Shown here one piece after another: positions 1 through 8,587 of a stretch of 64,000 bases of DNA. Under the pieces are notes generated by a model. That model was not told the origin of the DNA. It saw only the letters and a list, made by a program, of their open reading frames with translations, and did no database searches. Both the position numbers and the translations under genes were made by a program. Each line of letters begins with the position of its first letter. Within the stretch, counting starts at the first letter, position 1. The stretch comes from an uncultured Verrucomicrobiota bacterium (GTDB lineage Bacteria > Verrucomicrobiota > Verrucomicrobiia > Opitutales > Opitutaceae), in contig CAIQAB010000022.1 in assembly GCA_903869675.1 (NCBI GenBank), forward strand, positions 62,001-126,000. Direction: 5' to 3'.

Positions 1-657
1 CACCCCCTCCGCCTCGCCCTCGCCCTGCTCCTCACCGCCGCCCCCGGTCTGCGCGCCGAAGACCAGAAGCCCCTCGTCACCGAGTTACCCAAACCCCTCT
101 TCGTCGGCACGCCTGCACCCATCAAGGTCGCAAATCTCGAACCCGCCCGCTCCGGCGCCCGGCCGGCCTTCCTCATTCCCGCCGCCGCCCAAAACCTCGC
201 CCTGAAAAAGCCCGTGACCGGCAGCGACGCCCAGCCTTTGCTCGGCGATCTGGAACTACTCACCGACGGAGATAAAGACGGCTCCGAGGGCAGCTACGTC
301 GAGCTCGCTCCCGGCACCCAGTGGGTGCAGCTCGACCTCGGCGCCCCCGCCACCCTCCACGCCCTGCTCGTCTGGCACTTCCACGCCCAAGCCCGCGCCT
401 ACCTCGGCGTCGTCGCCCAGATCTCCGATGACCCCGATTTCATCCGCGATGTGACCACGGTCTACAACAACGACGTTCAAAACCTCTGCGGCCAAGGCGC
501 CGGTAAGGACCAGACCTACATCGAGACTTACGAAGGCCGCCTCATCGACGCCAAGGGCACCCGCGGTCGCTACGTGCGCCTCTATTCACGCGGCAACTCC
601 GCCAACTCACTCAACCACTACATAGAGATCGAGGCCTGGGGCGTGCCTGCGCCCTAG
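1..657 (+). CDS. Secreted F5/8-type C (discoidin-like) domain protein, 5' end missing
   Basis: The frame is open from base 1, so the gene starts before the window. The first visible residues are a hydrophobic stretch ending LLLTAAPGLRA, which looks like the end of a signal peptide cleaved before EDQKP. After a proline-rich linker the remaining ~150 residues have the pattern of a galactose-binding/F5-8 type C beta-sandwich: a solvent-exposed AAQNLALKKPVTGS start, WVQLDLGAPATLHALLVW in the middle and RGRYVRLYSRG near the end. Such domains bind carbohydrate or cell surfaces; no catalytic domain is visible in this fragment. An internal GTG at 214 would give a shorter product but would remove the export signal, so I treat it as internal. 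The downstream operon starts 76 bp later. Confidence 0.75.
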   Translation, partial: HPLRLALALLLTAAPGLRAEDQKPLVTELPKPLFVGTPAPIKVANLEPARSGARPAFLIPAAAQNLALKKPVTGSDAQPLLGDLELLTDGDKDGSEGSYVELAPGTQWVQLDLGAPATLHALLVWHFHAQARAYLGVVAQISDDPDFIRDVTTVYNNDVQNLCGQGAGKDQTYIETYEGRLIDAKGTRGRYVRLYSRGNSANSLNHYIEIEAWGVPAP

Positions 658-733
658 GCACTTCCGGCCCGCGAACCCCCGCGCCGCCCCATGCCTCGCC
701 CCAACCACCGCCGCCGCTCAGGGCGCGACCGGC

Positions 734-2209
734 ATGTTTGACTCCAAAGCCGAGTATACTGCGGCTGGACTCCGCCCACTCCGGCGGTTCACGCCCGTCC
801 TATTCGTATTCGCCCTAGCCCTGCTTGTCCGGCTGCCCGGCCTGGACTCCCGTCCCATGCATACCGACGAGGCGGTGAACGCGTTTATCCTCGAGGAGAC
901 GATCACTTCCGGGACCCACCACTACCGCGCTCACGATCACCACGGCCCCACCCTCTATTACGCCGCCGCCGGTCTACTCGCCCCCGCCGGCCTGCGCCAC
1001 GCGGCCGAATTCAAGGCCTGGCACCTACGCCTCATTCCCGTCCTCTGCGGGGCGGGCTTCGCCGCCGCCGCGTTCCTTTTCCAACCATGGTTGGGCCCTA
1101 CCGCTAGCTGCGCAGCCGCCCTCACCCTCGCCCTCGCCGCGCCTTTCGTCTACTACAGCGGCTACTTCATTCACGAGACGCTGCTGCTCTTACTCTTCGC
1201 CGGTTGGCTCGCCGCTTTCTGGCGCTGGCGAGAATCGGACCGCCCGGGCCACGCCGCTGTCGCCGGCCTGCTCGCCGGCCTGATGCTCGCCACCAAGGAA
1301 ACCGCCGCCCTCCTGCTCGGCCTCTTCGCCCTCGCCGGCCTGGTCGGCCTGCGTTTCTCCGCCCCCCATACTAACGATCCCGTTCGCCCCCGCCGCTTGC
1401 TCGGCCTCGCCCTCCAAACAACGGTCGCCTTTGCCGTCGTGGCACTGCTTTTCAGCGGCTTCGGCCGCGAACCCGCCGGCGCCCTCGACCTCTTCCGTGC
1501 AATCGGCGCCCAGACCGGACGGGGCCTGGGTAACGAACACGCCTACCCTTGGTTCACCTACCTCCGCTGGGCCTTCGCCCCCGCCCCCGTCGGGCTTCCC
1601 TGGACGGCTTGGTTGCTCGCCAGCGGCGCCGCCTTTGGACTGTGGCGCCACCGACGCGACGCCTTCATACGCTGGCTCGGCTCGGGCGGTATGCTGGTGT
1701 TTCTCGCCTTTTCCGCCCTGCCCTACAAAACCCCCTGGCTGATGCTCGCGTGGCTGCTGCCCCTCGCCCTCCTCGCCGGCCTCGGTGCTGCGACGGCTTG
1801 GTCCGCGCTTAGCCTCCGCCCCGCCCTACGCGCCGCCGCCACCGTGCTGGTCGTCGCCTGGTTGGCGACCGAGACTTACGCGCGCTGCGTGCGCCATGCC
1901 GTCGATCCGGGCAACCCGCTCGCTTATTCCCCCAGCAGCCCTGACCTAGCACGCCTCGAAAACACCCTCGCCCGCCTGCCCGACGGGGATCTCGTTCAGG
2001 TCGTGGCGCATGACTACTGGCCTCTACCTTGGATCCTGCGTCGCCACACTCGCACCGGCTACTGGTCGGAAGTCCCCGCCACGCTCGCGCCAGGGCTGGT
2101 GCTGGCCGGCCCCGAACAAATCGGCTCGCTGCCCGTTGGAACAGGCCCGCTCGAACCCTACGAATTGCGCCCCGGGATATTCGTTTTCCTCGGCCACATT
2201 CCCCGATGA
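734..2209 (+). CDS. Agl23/PMT-like membrane glycosyltransferase (TIGR03663-type)
   Basis: A 491-residue polytopic membrane protein with about ten hydrophobic segments from residue ~20 onward. The first loop carries the GT-C glycosyltransferase signature: RLPGLDSRPMHTDEAVNA at residues ~33-50, with an acidic pair (D45, E46) where the metal/polyprenyl-phosphate-sugar binding residues lie in the PMT family. A second conserved loop, DHHGPTLYY, is at ~68-76. This combination is typical of the flippase-activity-associated Agl23 family. It probably transfers a sugar from a lipid carrier on the outer face of the inner membrane; acceptor unknown. Its stop codon overlaps the start of the ApbE gene in an ATGA arrangement, so it is the first gene of a tightly coupled three-gene unit. 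Confidence 0.8.
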   Translation: MFDSKAEYTAAGLRPLRRFTPVLFVFALALLVRLPGLDSRPMHTDEAVNAFILEETITSGTHHYRAHDHHGPTLYYAAAGLLAPAGLRHAAEFKAWHLRLIPVLCGAGFAAAAFLFQPWLGPTASCAAALTLALAAPFVYYSGYFIHETLLLLLFAGWLAAFWRWRESDRPGHAAVAGLLAGLMLATKETAALLLGLFALAGLVGLRFSAPHTNDPVRPRRLLGLALQTTVAFAVVALLFSGFGREPAGALDLFRAIGAQTGRGLGNEHAYPWFTYLRWAFAPAPVGLPWTAWLLASGAAFGLWRHRRDAFIRWLGSGGMLVFLAFSALPYKTPWLMLAWLLPLALLAGLGAATAWSALSLRPALRAAATVLVVAWLATETYARCVRHAVDPGNPLAYSPSSPDLARLENTLARLPDGDLVQVVAHDYWPLPWILRRHTRTGYWSEVPATLAPGLVLAGPEQIGSLPVGTGPLEPYELRPGIFVFLGHIPR

Positions 2210-3090
2210 TCGCGACCGTCCCCTTTCTGATCCACCGACACGAGGCCATGGCAACGACCTTCGAACTGCGCCTCGCCACCGATGACGCCCGCTACGCCGC
2301 TCAGGCTGCCGCCGATTGCTTCGCCCGGCTGGACCGCCTGCACGCCCTGCTCAATCGCCATGACGAAGCCAGCGAGATCGCCCGCCTGAGCCGCCTCCCG
2401 TCCGGCGAAACCCTCCGGCTCGAGGCCGACACCTTCACCTGCCTGCGCCTCGCCCTCGACCTGCACGACCTTAGCGGCGGCTCCTTCGACCCCGCTCTCG
2501 CCGGCCCGCTCGACGCCCAGCGCGGCGCGCCCAACGCGCGCACCGGCCCGCGCGGTCGACTCGAGCTCGATTCCGCCACCTTCACCGTCCGCGTGGTCGA
2601 TGCGCCCGTGGGCCTCGACCTCGGCGCCATTGGCAAAGGCTACGCTCTCGATTGCCTCGCCGAGATCCTGCTCGATTGGGAACTCCCCCGCGCCCTGCTC
2701 ATCGCCGGCGAAGGTAGCAGCCTGCTCGCCCTGAATGGACCTGCCGAAGGCCTCGCCTGGACAATCGGCATTGGTGAGGGCCCCGCCGCCCGCGAGATCC
2801 CGCTCGTGCGCCACGCCGTCGGCGCCTCTGGCTTCGCGGTGCGCGGCGCGCATATCCTCGACCCACTCACCAGTGCGCCTGCCACCGGCGCCCGCCGGGC
2901 CTGGGCTATTGCTCCGACCGCCGCCGTAGCCGACGCCTTATCCACCGCCGCAATGGTGCTCGCACCCGGCGAAATCGCCGAACTCTGCGCCCTCGCCCCC
3001 GGGCTCGGGATCATCACAGAGTCATGTGACCCAGACGCCGCCCCCCGCGTCTACGGCAGCCTACCCTTTCTCCAACCCACCCCACCATGA
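2206..3090 (+). CDS. apbE: ApbE-family FAD:protein FMN transferase
   Basis: A 294-residue protein of the ApbE family, which attaches FMN covalently to Thr/Ser of target proteins using FAD and Mg2+. Visible family motifs are EAMATTFELRL near the N terminus (usual AMGT-type motif), GGSFDPALAGPL, LDLGAIGKGYALD, GEGSSLLALNG, GAHILDPLTSAPAT and VADALSTAAMVL (the C-terminal substrate/Mg site). I chose the ATG at 2206 because it forms an ATGA overlap with the preceding stop and places the family N terminus correctly; a longer open frame starts at 2029 inside the upstream gene. The predicted N terminus has no signal peptide or lipobox, unlike classical periplasmic ApbE lipoproteins, and the protein is rather short. 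No obvious flavoprotein target such as an FMN-binding RnfG/NqrC-type protein is adjacent. Confidence 0.88.
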   Translation: MIATVPFLIHRHEAMATTFELRLATDDARYAAQAAADCFARLDRLHALLNRHDEASEIARLSRLPSGETLRLEADTFTCLRLALDLHDLSGGSFDPALAGPLDAQRGAPNARTGPRGRLELDSATFTVRVVDAPVGLDLGAIGKGYALDCLAEILLDWELPRALLIAGEGSSLLALNGPAEGLAWTIGIGEGPAAREIPLVRHAVGASGFAVRGAHILDPLTSAPATGARRAWAIAPTAAVADALSTAAMVLAPGEIAELCALAPGLGIITESCDPDAAPRVYGSLPFLQPTPP

Positions 3091-4301
3091 AACCCGACCG
3101 CTTGTTCACCGCCAGTTGCCTCGCCCTCATCGTCACCGCCATGAGCTTCGCCCTCCGCGGCGGAGCCACCGGCGATTGGATAACCCAGTTCAAGCTCACC
3201 AACGAACAAGCCGGGTGGGTCAACGGCACCGCCTTCTGGGGCTTCACCCTCGCCATGATGTTCGGCGGCCCCCTGGTCGATTCGCTCGGCTTCAAACGCA
3301 TCCTCGGCATCGCCTTCGTCGGGCACATCGCCGGCGTCCTGTTGACCATCTTTGCCTGGGATTTCTGGAGCCTCTTCGCGGGCACCCTGCTCTTCGGCAT
3401 CGCCAACGGCTCCGTCGAGGCCGCGTGCAATCCGCTCGTCGCCACCCTCTACCCGAAGGACCAGACCACCAAGCTAAACCACTTCCACGTCTGGTTCCCC
3501 GGCGGCATCGTGATCGGCGGCCTGCTCGCCTTCCTCTTCGGCAAACTCGGCCTCGGCTGGCAGGCGCAGTTCGCTACCATGCTGCTCCCCGCCATCGCCT
3601 ACGGCTTCCTCTTCCTGGGCCAGTCTCTCCCCCAGACCGAGCGCGTGCAACGCGGTGAATCCACCGGTTCCATGTTCGCCGCGTGTCTCGCCCCCGGCTT
3701 TATCCTGATGGTTGCCTGTATGCTGCTCACGGCCGCCACCGAACTCGGCTCCGGCCAGTGGATCCCCAATATCCTCTCCCACGCCGGCGTCTCCGGCATC
3801 CTCGTGCTGGTCTGGATCAACGGTATCATGGCGGTCGGACGCATGTTCGCCGGCCCCTTCGTGCACAAGCTCTCCCCCGCCGGCATGTTGGTCATGAGCG
3901 CCGTGCTCTCCACCCTCGGCCTCTACGCCATGAGCCACGCCAGCGGCAACCTGCTCTTCGGCGCCGCCACTATTTTCGCCTTCGGCGTGTGCTTCTTCTG
4001 GCCCACCATGGTCGGTTACGTCGCCGAAAACTACCCCAAGACCGGCGCCCTCGGCATGGCCGTGATCGGTGGCGCAGGTATGCTCTCCGTCAGCTTCGTG
4101 CTCCCGATCATCGGCAAATGGTATGACCAAGGCATCGCCGCCCGCACCCCCGAGGGCGCCGCCCTCACCGCCGACGCCCTGTCCGCCATCCAATCTGCCG
4201 CCGGCCTCGATGCCCTAGGCCGAGTAGCCGTGCTGCCCCTCGTCCTGACCGTGATCTTCGGCGCCCTGTTTTTACTCCGCCGCCGGTCAACCAAAGCCTA
4301 A
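3087..4301 (+). CDS. MFS transporter
   Basis: A 404-residue major facilitator superfamily permease with 12 predicted membrane segments. The segment order, the acidic/arginine cytoplasmic loop after helix 2 (GGPLVDSLGFKRI, the MFS motif A position) and the NHFHVWFPGG segment in the middle of the N-terminal half recall sugar-type (FucP-like) permeases, but the substrate cannot be read from sequence. The start overlaps the apbE stop by 4 bp, so the gene is probably translationally coupled. Its TAA ends at 4301 and overlaps by 4 bp the stop of the convergent phosphatase gene on the minus strand, leaving no room for a conventional terminator. Confidence 0.85.
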   Translation: MKPDRLFTASCLALIVTAMSFALRGGATGDWITQFKLTNEQAGWVNGTAFWGFTLAMMFGGPLVDSLGFKRILGIAFVGHIAGVLLTIFAWDFWSLFAGTLLFGIANGSVEAACNPLVATLYPKDQTTKLNHFHVWFPGGIVIGGLLAFLFGKLGLGWQAQFATMLLPAIAYGFLFLGQSLPQTERVQRGESTGSMFAACLAPGFILMVACMLLTAATELGSGQWIPNILSHAGVSGILVLVWINGIMAVGRMFAGPFVHKLSPAGMLVMSAVLSTLGLYAMSHASGNLLFGAATIFAFGVCFFWPTMVGYVAENYPKTGALGMAVIGGAGMLSVSFVLPIIGKWYDQGIAARTPEGAALTADALSAIQSAAGLDALGRVAVLPLVLTVIFGALFLLRRRSTKA

Positions 4302-5065
4302 CCCCGCAACGCCGCGAGCACCTCGGCATGCAGCGCCGGCGTGGCCGCCGCCACGGTGTGCGCCGCCGGGTAGGCCGCGCCGCCGTGCCAATCGGTAATC
4401 ACCCCACCCGCCCCGCGCACCACCGGGATGAGCGCGGCGATGTCCCACGGGTTCATGATCGGGTCCAGGCACACGTCGGCGTGGCCGCTGGCCAACAGGA
4501 GATAGCCGTAACAATCCCCCCAGGTCCGCGCCAGCCGTGCCCGCCCCAGCAGGCGCTCGCAGGCCGGGCCGTTCTGGTAACGGCCAAGGTTGAGGTGGTC
4601 GCTCGTGAGGATAGTCGCCGCCGCCACCCGCGTCGTCGCCCGGCACCGCACCGGCTCGCCGTTGAGCGTGGCGGATACGCCGTCACCAATCAACAGTTGA
4701 CCGAGGATGGGCTGATGAATGCAGCCCAGCACCGGCTCGCCCCGGTGCAGCAGGGCGATGAGCGTGCCCCAAAGCGGGACCGCCGAGATGAAGCTCTTGG
4801 TGCCGTCGATCGGGTCGAGCACCCAGGTGAAGTCCGCCTCGGCGCGCTCATTGCCATATTCCTCACCGATGATTCCGTGCTCGGGGAAACGGTCCGCGAT
4901 GCGCCGGCGCAGGAGCAACTCCGCACCCCGGTCCGCCGCCGTGACCGGCGAGGTGTCTCCCTTGCTCTCCACCGCCAAGTCCGTTCTGCCGTAAAAGGGC
5001 CGGATGAAGTCGCCGCTCTCGACGGCCAAGTCGGTTACAAACGAACGGTAAAGGGCAAAGTCCAT
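4298..5065 (-). CDS. hisN: Histidinol-phosphatase / inositol-monophosphatase family protein (HisN type)
   Basis: A 255-residue member of the inositol monophosphatase superfamily, Mg2+-dependent phosphatases of small phosphorylated alcohols. The metal-binding motifs are visible: HGIIGEEYGNE (motif with Glu), WVLDPIDGTKSF (residues ~85-96) and the late NPWDIAALIPVVRGAGG motif around residue 200. The wording of the DPIDGTKSFI and PLWGTLIAL segments fits the HisN-type histidinol-phosphatase subgroup, which would complete the penultimate step of histidine synthesis; the neighbours are not his genes, so the specific substrate is an inference. It ends in a 4-bp convergent overlap with the MFS gene. 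The start ATG (5063-5065) lies close to the divergent exonuclease gene. Confidence 0.82.
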   Translation of the reverse strand: MDFALYRSFVTDLAVESGDFIRPFYGRTDLAVESKGDTSPVTAADRGAELLLRRRIADRFPEHGIIGEEYGNERAEADFTWVLDPIDGTKSFISAVPLWGTLIALLHRGEPVLGCIHQPILGQLLIGDGVSATLNGEPVRCRATTRVAAATILTSDHLNLGRYQNGPACERLLGRARLARTWGDCYGYLLLASGHADVCLDPIMNPWDIAALIPVVRGAGGVITDWHGGAAYPAAHTVAAATPALHAEVLAALRG

Positions 5066-5089
5066 GAGGGGATGTCGTCACCTTTGCCG

Positions 5090-5842
5090 ATGGCAGACCG
5101 GGATGAACACGTAAAAATTTATATTCGGTTCCGCCCCGGTCCCGTGTTTCATGGAAGCGTGGGCGTAACCTGGCCAAGACAACTCATCCATTTCATCGAT
5201 TTCGAGGGCTCGGTCGCGTCCGGCATTTTGGAATACGGCGTCGTTTCCCTGCTTGGTAACGAGATCGTCGCAACCACCACCCGCACCTGCCGCCCCAATG
5301 GCCGCGTGCGCCCAGAGGACATCGCTGTGCATGGCCTCGACCCCGCCAACCTCACCGACTGCGCGCCCTTCACGGATGAGTTTGCCCGCTTCGCCGCCCT
5401 GCGCGCCACCGGCCCCCTCGCCGCCCACTTCGCCCAAGCGGAGAACAGCCTGCTTAAGTCCGTGTGGCCCTATTCCCGCGCCGCCCCAGATTTTTCCCGG
5501 GAAACCCCCGCCATGACCGACGCCGCCACCGACTGGGGACCGTGGATCGATACCGGCCGCCTTTATCCGCAGGTCCGCGCTGCCGACGCCCCGGTGAAAC
5601 TCGCCGCGCTCGTCGCCGCCGAGGGCCTCCAAAAAGACCTCGATGCCCTTGCGGGCGTCCACTGCCCGCCCGCCCGCCACCACTACCACGCCGCCCTCTA
5701 CGACGCCCTCGCCGGCGCCCTGCTGCTCGCCCGCCTCGGCGCGACGCCGGGCTGGGGCGATCGATCCCTACGCTGGCTACTGGAACACAGCACCCTGGAC
5801 CCCGCCCGCCGCGAGGCCCTGCGGCAGGAGGAGTTGTTCTAG
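5090..5842 (+). CDS. DnaQ-like (DEDD) 3'-5' exonuclease domain protein
   Basis: About 250 residues. FIDFEGSVASGILEYGVVSL gives the ExoI D-x-E motif of DEDD exonucleases; a second acidic region (HFAQAENSLLKSVWP) takes the place of ExoII and YHAALYDALAGALLLARL supplies the ExoIII H-x4-D. The protein would trim nucleic acid 3' ends, but the family position (proofreading-like, RNase T-like or other) is not clear. The start is uncertain: ATG 5090 is only 25 bp from the divergent hisN start, and GTG codons at 5144 and 5159 in the same frame leave room for a promoter in the AT-rich stretch 5111-5127. The 3' end overlaps the convergent HAD gene by 66 bp. Confidence 0.65.
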   Translation: MADRDEHVKIYIRFRPGPVFHGSVGVTWPRQLIHFIDFEGSVASGILEYGVVSLLGNEIVATTTRTCRPNGRVRPEDIAVHGLDPANLTDCAPFTDEFARFAALRATGPLAAHFAQAENSLLKSVWPYSRAAPDFSRETPAMTDAATDWGPWIDTGRLYPQVRAADAPVKLAALVAAEGLQKDLDALAGVHCPPARHHYHAALYDALAGALLLARLGATPGWGDRSLRWLLEHSTLDPARREALRQEELF

Positions 5843-6469
5843 CTTACCCAAGGTCACCTCGGTCAACGACCCTGCCCGCCAAGTCGCACGGTGGAAATGA
5901 TCGCCCGCCGTGCAGGGATTCGGGACCACGATCACACGTAGGCCGGCGGCTGCAGCGGCCGCATGGCCGGGCAGGGAGTCCTCAAACGCCACCACCTGAC
6001 CCGCCTCCAACCCTAGCCGGGCCAGCGCCGCCAGATAGACGTCCGGCGCGGGCTTGGGCCGGGGCACGTCCTCCCGGCAGGATACCACCGCAAAGCGCCC
6101 GAGCAGCCCCCGCGCCGCCAGATGACCCTCGACGTGCCGGTGAGAGGAATTCGAAGCCACCGCCAGCCGCAAACCAGCCGCCGCCGCCTCATCGAGCAAA
6201 TCGACCACCCCGGGCAATACCGGCGCCGCCAAGCACGCCGCGCGGGTGGCGAGGGCGAATCGCGCCTCCAGCTGGTCCCGGTCCCGGTCCGCCGGGTAGG
6301 CCACCCACAGGTCCGCGTCGATTCCCACGTGCCCAACCACTTGGTGCAGCACGGCCGGATCCCCCTCCAGGCCATCCTCGAGATGCACCGCCTGCCACGC
6401 ATCGAGCGTGGCGGTTTCCGTATCCACGATGAGCCCGTCAAAGTCGAAAATGAGTCCGCGCAGCGCCAT
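5777..6469 (-). CDS. HAD-superfamily phosphatase/phosphoglucomutase-like hydrolase
   Basis: A 230-residue HAD protein of the beta-phosphoglucomutase/GPH-like subfamily. Motif I is FDFDGLIVDTE near the N terminus (nucleophile Asp followed by the acid/base Asp), a helical cap follows, motif II is VASNSS, motif III the lysine in RPKPAPDVYLAAL, and motif IV VAFEDSLPGHAAAAAAG. These enzymes act on small phosphorylated sugars or alcohols. The frame remains open upstream to 6625, but that would run into the downstream end of the corA gene; the ATG at 6469 places motif I at the usual position. The C-terminal 22 codons overlap the end of the opposing exonuclease gene. Confidence 0.85.
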   Translation of the reverse strand: MALRGLIFDFDGLIVDTETATLDAWQAVHLEDGLEGDPAVLHQVVGHVGIDADLWVAYPADRDRDQLEARFALATRAACLAAPVLPGVVDLLDEAAAAGLRLAVASNSSHRHVEGHLAARGLLGRFAVVSCREDVPRPKPAPDVYLAALARLGLEAGQVVAFEDSLPGHAAAAAAGLRVIVVPNPCTAGDHFHRATWRAGSLTEVTLGKLEQLLLPQGLAAGGVQGAVFQ

Positions 6470-6540
6470 GCGTGCACCCTGCTCGACCCCGCATTTCGCG
6501 CAAGCCGGACGCGTCGATGGCTCCTGGCAATCATCGCCGC

Positions 6541-7518
6541 TCATAGCCACCGCTTGCGGCGCAGGTAGAAATACAACGCTGCCGTGAATCCAAAAGTCGC
6601 CGCCGCCGCCACCGGGTAAGCCCAAACCGGCGTCAGCTCAGGCATGGCGCGAAAGTTCATGCCAAACCAGCCGCCGACGAGAATGGGCGGCATAGTCAGG
6701 GCGGTCAGGCCGGTGATCATTTTGATGCCCTCGTTGGTCTGGTGGGTGGAGCGTTTCAGGTAGAGCCGGAAACTCAGAATCAATTGGTCGCCCCACACCG
6801 AAGCCTGGCCCTCGATGCGCGCGAAATCCTCCGCCAGATCGCGCAGATAAGGCAAAATGACTGGCCGTATAAAACCCAGCTTGCCCTGGGCCAGCTCCAC
6901 CGCAACCGCCCGCTGCGGGCGCACGATCTGGCGCAGGGCGGCGAGATCCTTGCGCAGGGCCGTCACCTGCGGAAACAACTCGTGCGGCTCGGCCTCGCCC
7001 AGCACCGCCTCCTCGATCGCCTCCAAATCGGCCCGCAGCTCCTCCAGCGCCGGCTTGTAGGCCTCGACCAACTGATCGAGCAGGGTGTGGGCAAACCGGT
7101 CCGGCCCGCGCACCGGTTGCGCGCCATGACCGGTCCGGCCGTGACGCTCCAGCACCTGTTGCACGATGCGCAGGGACTGACGGTGAAAGGTCACGAGGAA
7201 GTTTTTCCCCAAGATCAGGTCGAGGTCGGTGGTGGTGAACTTGTCCGTCTTCGAGTAATCGACCGCGTGCACCACGATATGAAGGTAGTCATCGAAGGGA
7301 TCGATTTTCGGTAGCGGCGAATCCGTGGTGCAGTCCTCGATCACCACCGGGTGCAGAGCAAAGGCCCGCTCAAGCACCGCCGCCGTCTCCTCTGGGGTAG
7401 GCGCGCTCAGATCCACCCAAAGCATCACCCCGGGCTCCGCCCGCAGGGACGCGAGTGTTTCCACCGGGGGATTGTGCGTGTGATGGCGTCCGTCGCGGAA
7501 AACGAGGGTGGTGATCAT
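6541..7518 (-). CDS. corA: CorA-family Mg2+/Co2+ transporter (copy 1)
   Basis: A 325-residue CorA channel. The N-terminal two thirds is the cytoplasmic alpha/beta funnel with LWVDLSAPTPEE and HPVVIEDCTTDSPLPKID signature segments; two C-terminal membrane helices follow. The channel signature GMN is at about residues 286-288, followed by MPEL in the periplasmic loop, and the basic tail LRRKRWL. It is a homopentameric inner-membrane Mg2+ channel in the family. It is directly followed upstream (22 bp) by a second corA gene in the same orientation, so the pair is likely co-transcribed. Confidence 0.93.
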   Translation of the reverse strand: MITTLVFRDGRHHTHNPPVETLASLRAEPGVMLWVDLSAPTPEETAAVLERAFALHPVVIEDCTTDSPLPKIDPFDDYLHIVVHAVDYSKTDKFTTTDLDLILGKNFLVTFHRQSLRIVQQVLERHGRTGHGAQPVRGPDRFAHTLLDQLVEAYKPALEELRADLEAIEEAVLGEAEPHELFPQVTALRKDLAALRQIVRPQRAVAVELAQGKLGFIRPVILPYLRDLAEDFARIEGQASVWGDQLILSFRLYLKRSTHQTNEGIKMITGLTALTMPPILVGGWFGMNFRAMPELTPVWAYPVAAAATFGFTAALYFYLRRKRWL

Positions 7519-7540
7519 GGTCGTCGAGACGGCTCGCAGC

Positions 7541-8509
7541 TCAAATCAAGCCCTTGCGCAGACACCAGCGGTAGGTGAGGTAGGTGAACACTAGGGTGAT
7601 CAGGCCGACGATCGCGTAGGACCAAGGGCCTTCCAGCTCGGGCATGTGCACGAAGTTCATGCCATACCAGGTGCTGACAAGAGTAGCAGGCAGGGTGACG
7701 GCAGTGAGCGCCGTGAGGGCCTTGATGCTGCGATTAGCCTCGAAATCAGAACGGCTGAGATGGAGGTCAAAAGAGATCAACAATTGGTCTGTCTGTGCGG
7801 TGGCAGTCTCCTCGATGCGCACCAGATTGTCCCGCAAATCGCGAAAATAGGGCAGCATGATTGGCCGGAGAATCTTGGTCTCGCCGTGGGCGAGACGGGC
7901 GGCGACCTCGCGCTGGGGTCGGATGGCGGCGCGGAGGGTGTTCAGCTCGGCGCGCACCGCCAGCAGCCGGACGGTGAGGTCGTCGGCTTTGCCCTCGAGC
8001 ACGTCCGCCTCGATCTCGTCTAGGTCGTGGCGAAACCCATCGGTCACGGGCTTGTAATTATCCACGAGGGCGTCGAGCACGAGGTGAGCGAGGCGGTCGG
8101 GCCCACGGGCGACCAGGCCGGTGGCCTTGGCGCAGCGGTCGAGCACAGTCGCGACCGACTTGAGGGGATGGCGATGGAAGGTGACGAGCGATTCGCGTCC
8201 GAGAAAGAGGTTAAGCTCGGTGGTGGTAAACTTGTCGGTGCGGTTGAAATCCACCGCGTGCATGACGATGAAAAGGTATTCCTCGTAATCCTCAATCTTC
8301 GGGAGAGAGCTGGGCGCGATGCAGTCCTCAATAGCAAGCGGGTGGAAATTAAACACTCCCTCAAGCACGGCCTTGGCCTCCTCGGGCGTAGGGTCGGAGA
8401 GGTTTACCCAAAGCACGAGCCCCTTGTCGCCGTTAACCAGCCGGAGAGCCTCGGGCTCGAGGTCACGGCCGACGATTCTGCCGTCACTGAAGATGAAGGA
8501 TTGGATCAT
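7541..8509 (-). CDS. corA: CorA-family Mg2+/Co2+ transporter (copy 2)
   Basis: A 322-residue paralogue of the preceding gene. It shares the same plan: LWVNLSDPTPEEAKAVLE, HPLAIEDCIAPSSLPKIEDYEEY, HAVDFNRTDKFTTTELNLFLG, and YGMNFVHMPEL with GMN at about 283-285 followed by the last membrane helix and a basic tail. The two copies are clearly related along their length but differ in many positions, so this is an old tandem duplication and not a recent one. A differing periplasmic loop (MPELEGPW versus MPELTPVW) may reflect different gating or ion preference; that is inference. Confidence 0.93.
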   Translation of the reverse strand: MIQSFIFSDGRIVGRDLEPEALRLVNGDKGLVLWVNLSDPTPEEAKAVLEGVFNFHPLAIEDCIAPSSLPKIEDYEEYLFIVMHAVDFNRTDKFTTTELNLFLGRESLVTFHRHPLKSVATVLDRCAKATGLVARGPDRLAHLVLDALVDNYKPVTDGFRHDLDEIEADVLEGKADDLTVRLLAVRAELNTLRAAIRPQREVAARLAHGETKILRPIMLPYFRDLRDNLVRIEETATAQTDQLLISFDLHLSRSDFEANRSIKALTALTAVTLPATLVSTWYGMNFVHMPELEGPWSYAIVGLITLVFTYLTYRWCLRKGLI

Positions 8510-8587
8510 GCGGCGTTCGGGCGTTGCTCGCAGTTAGCCTAGGGAAATCGGCGGGCGGAAGCTGAAAGACAGCCGACCAAAGATAGC

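Noticed and set aside
3474-4193. Antisense 239-codon frame within the MFS gene
   Set aside because: Glu/Gly/Ala/His-rich shadow of a membrane protein gene.
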